Source: an uncultured Opitutia bacterium
Lineage (GTDB): Bacteria; Verrucomicrobiota; Verrucomicrobiia; Opitutales; Opitutaceae
DNA: 33,837 bases
Reading direction: 5' to 3'
Assembly: GCA_903869955.1 (NCBI GenBank)
Contig: CAIQBC010000214.1
Coordinates: 1-33,837 of the forward strand
Below the pieces are notes generated by a model that made no database searches, was not told the origin of the DNA, and was given only the letters and a program-made list of their open reading frames with translations. Positions 27,284 to 33,837 of this stretch are shown here, one piece after another. The translations under genes and the position numbers were made by a program. Numbering within the stretch: position 1 is the first letter of the stretch; each line of letters opens with the position of its first letter.

Positions 27284-28315
27284 GTGGTTTCCCTCCCCGA
27301 CAACTCCGCCGCTCCCGCCATCGAGGTTCGCGATCTCGTGAAAAGCTACGGCGGCGTCACGGCCGTCAGCCGGGTGAGCTTTGCCGTGGCGCGCGGCGAG
27401 ATCGTCGGCTTCCTCGGTCCCAACGGCGCCGGCAAAAGCACGACCATGCGCATCCTCACCGGCTGCATGCCGGCCACTTCCGGTTATGCCGCCGTTTGCG
27501 GTCTCTCCGTCGCCGCCCGCGCCGACGAAGTGAAACGTCTGCTCGGCTACATGCCGGAGAACAATCCGCTGCCCGAGGACATGCGCGTTTCCGAATACCT
27601 GCACTATCGGGGCCGGCTGAAGGAAATTTCCCGTAAAAAGCTCGGCCCGCGCCTGGACGAGGTGCTTGAGCTCTGTGACTTGAAACGCGTCCGCCACCGC
27701 ATCATCGGCACCCTGTCGAAGGGTTTCCGCCAGCGGGTCGGCATCGCCGAGTGCGTCCTCGCGGAGCCGCCGGTGATCATCATGGATGAGCCGACCATCG
27801 GCCTCGATCCGCATCAAATTTTGATCGTGCGCGACCTCATCGCCAGCCTGCGCGGGCGGATGGCGATGATCATCTCCTCCCATATCCTGCCCGAGATCGA
27901 GATGACCTGCGACCGCGTGATCATCATCAACCAAGGCCGCCTCGTCGCCCAAGGCACGCCCGCGCAGCTCCGCCGCGAGGTGCTCGGCGAGGCCCGTTAC
28001 GAGCTGGAGCTCGCCGGCCCCGACACCGGCCTCGCCGCCCTGCTCGCCGGCGTCGAACCGACGTTGAAAATCGCCGCGGTCGCCGCACCCGACGCCGACG
28101 GCTTCCGCCGCCTCACGCTCACCACCGCCAACGCCGCCGAGCTGGGCGAGCCGCTGCTGCGCGTCCTCGCCAGCGGCAGCCGCCGCGTGCGCGCGCTCAC
28201 TCGCCTGCGCCCCGCACTGGAGGAAGTTTTCCTTGCCGCCACCCGGCAGGGCTGGGAGGCGGCGAACGCTGTGCCCGGCAACGCCCGTCCAAGGCCCGGC
28301 AACGAGCCCGTATGA
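27284..28315 (+). CDS. ABC transporter ATP-binding protein (GldA/CcmA-like)
   Basis: GTG start; Walker A GPNGAGKSTTMRILTG, 'LSKGFRQRVGIAECVLAEPPVIIMDEPTIGLDPHQI'. Confidence 0.92.
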   Translation: MVSLPDNSAAPAIEVRDLVKSYGGVTAVSRVSFAVARGEIVGFLGPNGAGKSTTMRILTGCMPATSGYAAVCGLSVAARADEVKRLLGYMPENNPLPEDMRVSEYLHYRGRLKEISRKKLGPRLDEVLELCDLKRVRHRIIGTLSKGFRQRVGIAECVLAEPPVIIMDEPTIGLDPHQILIVRDLIASLRGRMAMIISSHILPEIEMTCDRVIIINQGRLVAQGTPAQLRREVLGEARYELELAGPDTGLAALLAGVEPTLKIAAVAAPDADGFRRLTLTTANAAELGEPLLRVLASGSRRVRALTRLRPALEEVFLAATRQGWEAANAVPGNARPRPGNEPV

Positions 28316-29088
28316 AACACTTCCTCACTATCCTTGGCCACGAGATTCGCATGCTGCTGGTCAGCGCGAGCACTTATGTTGCGGCCGTGCTGTTTCTCGC
28401 GCTGATGGGTTTTATCTTCGCCGGCCTGCTCGAGACCTACACCCCGACGCCGTCACAAGCGACGCCGGAGGCCCCACCGGCGGCCGTTTACTTCCAACTT
28501 TTTTGGTTCCCAACCTTTTTCATCATCCCGCTGCTCACGATGCGCTGTTTCGCCGAGGAGCGGAGACTCGGCACCTTGGAAACCCTGTTTGCCGCGCCGG
28601 TCAGCGCCGCCGAGGTTGTCCTCGGAAAATTTGGCGCGGCCTACCTGCTCTATCTGGCGCTATGGGGCGCGACGGGCGGCTTTTTCTGGCTGCTCAGCCA
28701 CTACGTCAGCGACCCGCGCCTGCTCGACCCCGGGCCACTCATCGGCGGCTACGTTTTCATCGCCGTGTCGGGCCTGCTGTTCGTCGCCGTCGGGGTGTGG
28801 GCAAGCTCGCTGACGCGCAACCAGGGCGTCGCGGCACTTCTGACGATTATCCCCATCGTGCTCATCGTCCTGGGGCCGAAGGTGGCGCTGGAAAATTCCG
28901 CCCTGCTTCAGCAGGACTCGATGCGATCCGTCCACGACGCGCTCGACTACGCCCAGGTCTTCCGTCATCTCGACGATTTCACGCGCGGCGTAGCCGACGC
29001 CCGCGCCCTGCTCTACTACCTGAGCGGTGCCAGCCTGGCACTCATCTTCAGCGCCTTCAGCGTCGAGGCGAAGCGTCTCCACAGCTAG
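28312..29088 (+). CDS. ABC-2 type permease (GldF-like)
   Basis: Multi-pass; 'TMRCFAEERRLGTLETLFAAPVSAAEVVLGKFGAAYLLYLALW'; ATGA overlap with the upstream ATPase gene. Confidence 0.9.
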   Translation: MKHFLTILGHEIRMLLVSASTYVAAVLFLALMGFIFAGLLETYTPTPSQATPEAPPAAVYFQLFWFPTFFIIPLLTMRCFAEERRLGTLETLFAAPVSAAEVVLGKFGAAYLLYLALWGATGGFFWLLSHYVSDPRLLDPGPLIGGYVFIAVSGLLFVAVGVWASSLTRNQGVAALLTIIPIVLIVLGPKVALENSALLQQDSMRSVHDALDYAQVFRHLDDFTRGVADARALLYYLSGASLALIFSAFSVEAKRLHS

Positions 29089-29091
29089 ACC

Positions 29092-30582
29092 ATGAGCCAA
29101 GAACCTAGTTTCCGTGCCGTGCGCCGCTCCCGCACCTTTCACCTGCTCGCACAGGCCGCGTTGCTGCTAACATTTTTCGGCGGGATCAACTTTCTCATCG
29201 GCCACGCTGGCGGGCGCTTTGACCTCACGGCCCGCCACCGCCACTCGCTCTCCACCGAGACCTTAGCCTACCTTAAAAATCTCCGCCAGCTCGTTCACAT
29301 CACAAGCACCTTGGACGAATCGGCCGGCGAAGACACGAATCGCGACATCACCGAGCTGCTCGCCGAATATAGCCATGCCACCGAGCACAATCCCGCCAGC
29401 GGGCGCGTGGTTACCGACACGATCAACGTCACGCAGCGCGCCCGCGAGGCCAAGCAACGCGGCCTCACAGAGCGCGCCAACATTCTCCTCGTCTCCACCG
29501 GAGAAGGGGACACGGCCCGACGCCATTTTATTGACCTGAGCGAACTTTACCGCATGGAAAAAGGGGAGAAGGTCGCCTTCCTCGGTGAGCAGGCCATCAC
29601 CTCCGCCGTCCTTGATGTCACCAGTGCTAAGCGGAAAAAAATCTATTTTCTCACCGGCCACGGAGAAATGTCGGTTGAAGGTCTTGACTCCAAGGATATG
29701 GACCGCGGTCTCGCCATCCTCGCCAGCCAGCTCTACTCGCGCGACCTGGCCCTTGCGCCCCTTGCCCTGGCCCGCGAGGCCAAGGTACCCGATGACGCGG
29801 CGCTGGTCGTAGTCGCCGGCCCGCAAGGCCCGGTGCAGCCCGAAGAAGCCGCACGACTCACCAAATACCTCGACAACGCCGGCCGCCTTCTCGTCCTGCT
29901 CGCCCCGAAAATGCCCCGTGGCCATGGACTTGACGATCTGCTCGAAAAATGGGGCGTGCTCGTTGACGATGTACTCGTCTACGACAGCGGTCCCGGCGGC
30001 CAAACCGACACAGGGGACCTCATCCTCTCCGCCAACAGCAAAGATGACCACCCCGTAATCCACACGCTCGCCAGCAACCACCTCTACGTCCGCTTCGGAG
30101 CCACTCGCACGGCCCGCCTCGACCTCGGTCGGAAAGAGGAGGCCGGCCTGCACGTCACCGAGCTCATCGGCACCGGCCCAACCGCTTGGGGCGAACGCGA
30201 TTACGACCGTGCCGGCCCGCCGGTTTTCAATCGTGACCGGGACCTGTCCGGCCCGTTCGCTGTTGCCACCGCCTCCGAACGGGTGAGCACCGGCGGAAAT
30301 AAGCCCGTGCCCTCCGGCCGTCTTGTCGTCTTTGGCAGTGCGGATTGGGTGGCCAACAGCCGCGTCGGTGCGGACGGCAATCTCACCCTTTTCCTCGCCG
30401 CCGTGAACTGGACGGTGGATCGCGGCCCCGGCCTGGGCGATGTGCCGGCCCGGCCCATCGAACGCGTCCAGCTCACTCTCACCTCCCAGCAGTTGCAGCA
30501 TCTTCGCTACGCCTTGGTCTTTGCGCTCCCCGGCGCGGCCGCCCTGCTCGGCCTCGCTGTCTTCTGGGCACGACGGCGCTGA
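29092..30582 (+). CDS. GldG-family ABC transporter auxiliary protein
   Basis: N-terminal TM, 'GGRFDLTARHRHSLSTETLAYLKNLRQLVHIT', 'GEQAITSAVLDVTSAKRKKIYFLTGHGE', C-terminal TM 'ALVFALPGAAALLGLAVFWARRR'. Confidence 0.9.
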   Translation: MSQEPSFRAVRRSRTFHLLAQAALLLTFFGGINFLIGHAGGRFDLTARHRHSLSTETLAYLKNLRQLVHITSTLDESAGEDTNRDITELLAEYSHATEHNPASGRVVTDTINVTQRAREAKQRGLTERANILLVSTGEGDTARRHFIDLSELYRMEKGEKVAFLGEQAITSAVLDVTSAKRKKIYFLTGHGEMSVEGLDSKDMDRGLAILASQLYSRDLALAPLALAREAKVPDDAALVVVAGPQGPVQPEEAARLTKYLDNAGRLLVLLAPKMPRGHGLDDLLEKWGVLVDDVLVYDSGPGGQTDTGDLILSANSKDDHPVIHTLASNHLYVRFGATRTARLDLGRKEEAGLHVTELIGTGPTAWGERDYDRAGPPVFNRDRDLSGPFAVATASERVSTGGNKPVPSGRLVVFGSADWVANSRVGADGNLTLFLAAVNWTVDRGPGLGDVPARPIERVQLTLTSQQLQHLRYALVFALPGAAALLGLAVFWARRR

Positions 30583-30618
30583 ATCCTTCGCCCGAAAAAT
30601 TGCCCCTGAAATTTTCCG

Positions 30619-32619
30619 ATGCGCACCAAAGTAACCCTCATCCTGGTCCTCCTCAACGTCGCGGTGTTCGCCTGGATCGTCCATTCTCGGCACCGCTGGC
30701 AACTGGAGGCCACCGCCGCCGACCGCGACCGCCACCCGCTGCGCGAGCTCGCGGTCAATCTTCAGGCGATCACCATCTCCGACCATGGTGGGACGGCGGT
30801 GCGCTTGGAGCGGCGGGCGGGCAAGCCGTGGAACCTCGCCGCGCCGGTGGACTGGCTTGCCAACCCCGCCGCCGTCGAGGGAATCATCGGCGAACTCCAG
30901 AACCTCGAAAGTGTGGCGGTGCTCGATCTCGCCATGAACAAACAGACCCCAGCCGACTTCGATCTCGACAAGCCCGATCTCACCTTTGTGCTCACTGCCG
31001 CGCCAGCCGATGCCACCGCCCCGTCGCCCGCGCCCGTCACGATTCGCCTCAGTTCTTCGGGCAAAGGTGGAAAGCTATATCTCCTCGCGCCTGACGGAAC
31101 CCATGTCCACGTCCTTGATGGCGCACTGCTCGAACGCCTGAAAGCTTCGCTCGGCGGCCTCCCGGCCAGCACAATCTTCAGCCTCCGCCCATTTGAGATC
31201 CGCTTTCTGAGTCTCCAAAAAGGTACGGATGCGCCGGTTCGGCTCCTCCGTCGCGACGATGCGCGCTGGCTGCTCGACTCTCCCATCACCACCCGCGCCG
31301 CCAAGCCTGCCATCGAGACCACGCTCAAGCAGTTGCTCGATCTCCGGCTCGGAGCCGACCGCTCCGGTGGCAACCCGGGCTTCGCCCCCGTCGGCTCCGT
31401 CCCGACCGAGGCGCTGAGCGAGCTTCGCATCAGCCTCGAAGGCGACAACCGCCACGAAGTTCTCCTGCTCGGTCAACCCATCCCCAAGGCCTCCGCAGGC
31501 GCAAACCGCACCCCCCGCTACGCCAAGCTGGAGGATCGCGCCCCCGTCTTCGCCCTCGCGTTTCCCAACGACCTGTTCGAGACGCTTCGTCATGCGCAGG
31601 AGACACTGCGCGACACCCATGTGCTCGATTTCGACCCGGCGACCGTCAGCACCGTCACCCTCTCCGCCCCCAGCCAGCCCGAACCCCTCGTCCTCCGGCG
31701 TCTTGATGCCACCACCGCATTGGTAAAAGGCGCGGCCCCCGACGGGGCCGATTGGCAAATCGTCCGCCCAAGCGGTGCGCTCCCGGCCGATGCCACCTTG
31801 GTGAAGAATTTCCTGCTCTGGCTGGCCGAGCAACTCCGTGCCACCAGCTTCGTCAACGACGCGCCGGCCAAAGCCGACACCGAAAAACTCGGCTTCAACC
31901 GCCCCGAGCGCGAGCTCACCCTCGCCTTTGCCCCCGGCACCACGCCCGCCAAACTCACCCTCGAGATCGCGCTCGACGACAAGGCTGCCGTCTACGCCCG
32001 TGTTTTTGGCCAACCTTTTATCTACGCCGTTTCACTCGACAGCCTTCGCTACCTATCAGTCGCACCAAGCACCTATCGCGACCGTCTGGTCCGGGCACTG
32101 CCTGAAAGTGCGCAAATCACCGCCCTCACCCTCGCGCCCGTTGGCACCGGCGTCCCGGTCTTCTCCCATATCCTCGCCGACAAAGAAACGTGGAATCAAG
32201 CCCTCGAAAATGAACCACCCGCGCGAAAAGAGGCATTGAGAAGCATTCTTCTGGGCGACAAGGACCACCCGGCGCTTCTGCGCCAGCTTCGTGCAGTCCA
32301 CTTCGCCAGCGACACCTTCGACACTAACGTCCTCGTCAACGGCACCCTGCGTCCTTGGTCCTATTCGCTTACCACCACTCTCGCGCTGCCCGGTGGAGCT
32401 GCTGGCGCAACGACCACAACCACGAGTACACTCTGGCTCGCCGAGCGGGCCGGCTCCATCCAGCTCGCCGGCTCGCCCAAGGCCGAGGCCGACACTGTCT
32501 TCGAGCTTGAGCCTCTGTTCATGGACGCACTCGACGCCCTCCTCAATAGCGGCCACGCCCATGACCCGGCTCCGGCCACGTCCGAGAAACCGACTGTCGC
32601 AACACCCCCTGCCAACTAA
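30619..32619 (+). CDS. DUF4340 domain-containing protein
   Basis: N-terminal TM anchor 'VTLILVLLNVAVFAWIVHSR', 'LQAITISDHGGTAVRLERRAGKPWNLAAPVDWLANPAAVEGIIGELQNL', 'LDKPDLTFVL'; immediately follows GldG. Confidence 0.85.
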   Translation: MRTKVTLILVLLNVAVFAWIVHSRHRWQLEATAADRDRHPLRELAVNLQAITISDHGGTAVRLERRAGKPWNLAAPVDWLANPAAVEGIIGELQNLESVAVLDLAMNKQTPADFDLDKPDLTFVLTAAPADATAPSPAPVTIRLSSSGKGGKLYLLAPDGTHVHVLDGALLERLKASLGGLPASTIFSLRPFEIRFLSLQKGTDAPVRLLRRDDARWLLDSPITTRAAKPAIETTLKQLLDLRLGADRSGGNPGFAPVGSVPTEALSELRISLEGDNRHEVLLLGQPIPKASAGANRTPRYAKLEDRAPVFALAFPNDLFETLRHAQETLRDTHVLDFDPATVSTVTLSAPSQPEPLVLRRLDATTALVKGAAPDGADWQIVRPSGALPADATLVKNFLLWLAEQLRATSFVNDAPAKADTEKLGFNRPERELTLAFAPGTTPAKLTLEIALDDKAAVYARVFGQPFIYAVSLDSLRYLSVAPSTYRDRLVRALPESAQITALTLAPVGTGVPVFSHILADKETWNQALENEPPARKEALRSILLGDKDHPALLRQLRAVHFASDTFDTNVLVNGTLRPWSYSLTTTLALPGGAAGATTTTTSTLWLAERAGSIQLAGSPKAEADTVFELEPLFMDALDALLNSGHAHDPAPATSEKPTVATPPAN

Positions 32620-32694
32620 AAATTCCATGCCCCGTTCCTTTTCGTCTGTCTTCCGGGCATTTTAGAAACCACCCAACGGCGCTTGGATTCATCC

Positions 32695-33837
32695 GTGCTG
32701 CAATTTTTCCGCACCCCTAGACTTACCCTTGTTCGCTGTCTCCGCAGCTGCGGCCGCATGACGTTGTTGCTGGGCTGGCTGCTGCTCCTTGGCCTGTTCT
32801 GGGTCCAGCTCCAAGTCGCCGCCCTCGACCATCTCGAGCTGCCCGACTTTGCGAAACACAAGCTGCAAGACTGGCTGGCCGCCGCCGGCCTGCGCATAGA
32901 ATTTGCCCACGCCCGGTTCGACACTTCCGGCCATATCCTCCTTGAAGATGTCAGCTTCGGTGACCCGGCCTTCCCTGGCCCCCTCTTGACTGCCCGCCGC
33001 GTTCACGCCGAGTTCAGCCCGTGGCCGCTCCTCGTCGGCACAGTAAGCCTAGGTGAGCAGCATCTCACCCATCCGAACCCAGTTTTGCCGGCCTTGATTG
33101 AATTGATTTCCTCAAATTTGCGCAGCATCCGCATCACCGGCGCGAGCCTGCTCGTACCAGCCGACTCCTCCCCGACCAAGCGGGCTGAGCCTCTCGTCGA
33201 GGATTTCAGCCTCACTCTGCCGCCGCGCGGGCACGACTTAGCCCTACCGCCCCTCACCACACGCCTCGGTGTGTTCGGTGTGGTGATGGATGGCGCGCTA
33301 CGGCTGCCGCGCGCCAAGACCTCTGTCCCGCCTGACCTGCCCTTGCTCTTGCGCGAATACCGCCATGTGGCCGGGCAAATTTATGAATATACCCGCGACA
33401 GCCAGGGATTTAAAGCCCCGCGGTTCACCATTCACCTTGAGCCGTCCACCGAACACATCGCCATTGTCAGTCTCGTGTTCCAAGCGGACGGTTTGTCCAC
33501 GGGTCGCCTGGCAGATTTTGTCCTCGGCCAGCCATTGCAAAGCGGCCCCGTGCGGCTGACCGCCATCACGCCGCTCGTCTCATCCGCTGTCATCCCGCTC
33601 GCCCTTGAGGGCACCATCAGCCATCCGGTCTATGCCGGCGACTTCAGCGCCGACGAGCTTGGCTTTGTTGTCCGCGGCGAGCTGGCGCCGCGAACTGGCA
33701 GCCTCACCGTTGTCGGCGTGGAGGTCGCGCTTGGTTCAATTGGCTGGGAGAGTCGCGCGCTCTCCACCGGTCCCGTGGTGGCCACGGCCGCCTTCGCCCC
33801 ATCGTCCAAGCTCACGGTAAACGCCAGCATCGGGCTG
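32695..33837 (+). CDS. AsmA-like/periplasmic-bridge-type protein, truncated at right edge
   Basis: Open frame from GTG 32695 (or ATG 32758) to the end, not listed in the track. TM 'MTLLLGWLLLLGLFWVQLQVAALDHL', then 'AAAGLRIEFAHARFDTSGHILLEDVSFGDPAFPGPLLTARRVHAEFSPWPLLVGTVSLGEQHLTHPNPVL', AsmA/DUF748-like layout. Confidence 0.65.
   Translation, partial: MLQFFRTPRLTLVRCLRSCGRMTLLLGWLLLLGLFWVQLQVAALDHLELPDFAKHKLQDWLAAAGLRIEFAHARFDTSGHILLEDVSFGDPAFPGPLLTARRVHAEFSPWPLLVGTVSLGEQHLTHPNPVLPALIELISSNLRSIRITGASLLVPADSSPTKRAEPLVEDFSLTLPPRGHDLALPPLTTRLGVFGVVMDGALRLPRAKTSVPPDLPLLLREYRHVAGQIYEYTRDSQGFKAPRFTIHLEPSTEHIAIVSLVFQADGLSTGRLADFVLGQPLQSGPVRLTAITPLVSSAVIPLALEGTISHPVYAGDFSADELGFVVRGELAPRTGSLTVVGVEVALGSIGWESRALSTGPVVATAAFAPSSKLTVNASIGL

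Noticed and set aside
29263-30786. 507-aa minus-strand ORF
   Set aside because: Antisense to the GldG-like gene; no coherent domain signature.
1-33837. CRISPR arrays, tRNA/rRNA genes, prophage or transposase genes
   Set aside because: No regularly spaced repeats, cloverleaf-like sequences, or integrase/transposase/phage structural proteins were recognized by eye; a tRNAscan/CRISPR finder run would be needed to exclude them formally.

Overview
The window is a GC-rich bacterial chromosomal segment. Gene content (GldA/F/G-like ABC cluster with DUF4340, cupredoxin plus beta-propeller pair, OppABC) suggests Verrucomicrobia/Opitutae-like ancestry; this is inference, no search was run. From left to right I see: the 3' part of a large secreted CARDB/FN3-like protein; an oligopeptide importer oppA-B-C without oppD/F, followed by an MsbA-type exporter; a DciA/DUF721 protein; an IMPase-family phosphatase; a minus-strand beta-CASP metallo-beta-lactamase protein plus a small membrane protein; moaA; a CNNM/CorC-family protein; a stand-alone kinase-fold-like protein; a periplasmic peroxiredoxin; uvrC; cinA; a translationally coupled cupredoxin and beta-propeller pair; an MlaE-F-D plus PqiC-like lipid transport operon; an HNH endonuclease; coaX; and a Gld-type ABC / GldG / DUF4340 / AsmA-like cluster that runs off the right edge. 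I see no tRNA, rRNA, CRISPR array or transposase. The least explained signals are several intergenic or intragenic inverted repeats and REP-like palindromes (1228-1290, 10182-10286, 11347-11418, 18272-18360, 22932-23001, 24940-24993, 26254-26296), a heptanucleotide tandem repeat just upstream of coaX, the kinase-like orphan protein, and the cupredoxin/propeller pair. Many long antisense ORFs in the supplied track look like high-GC shadow ORFs and were rejected.
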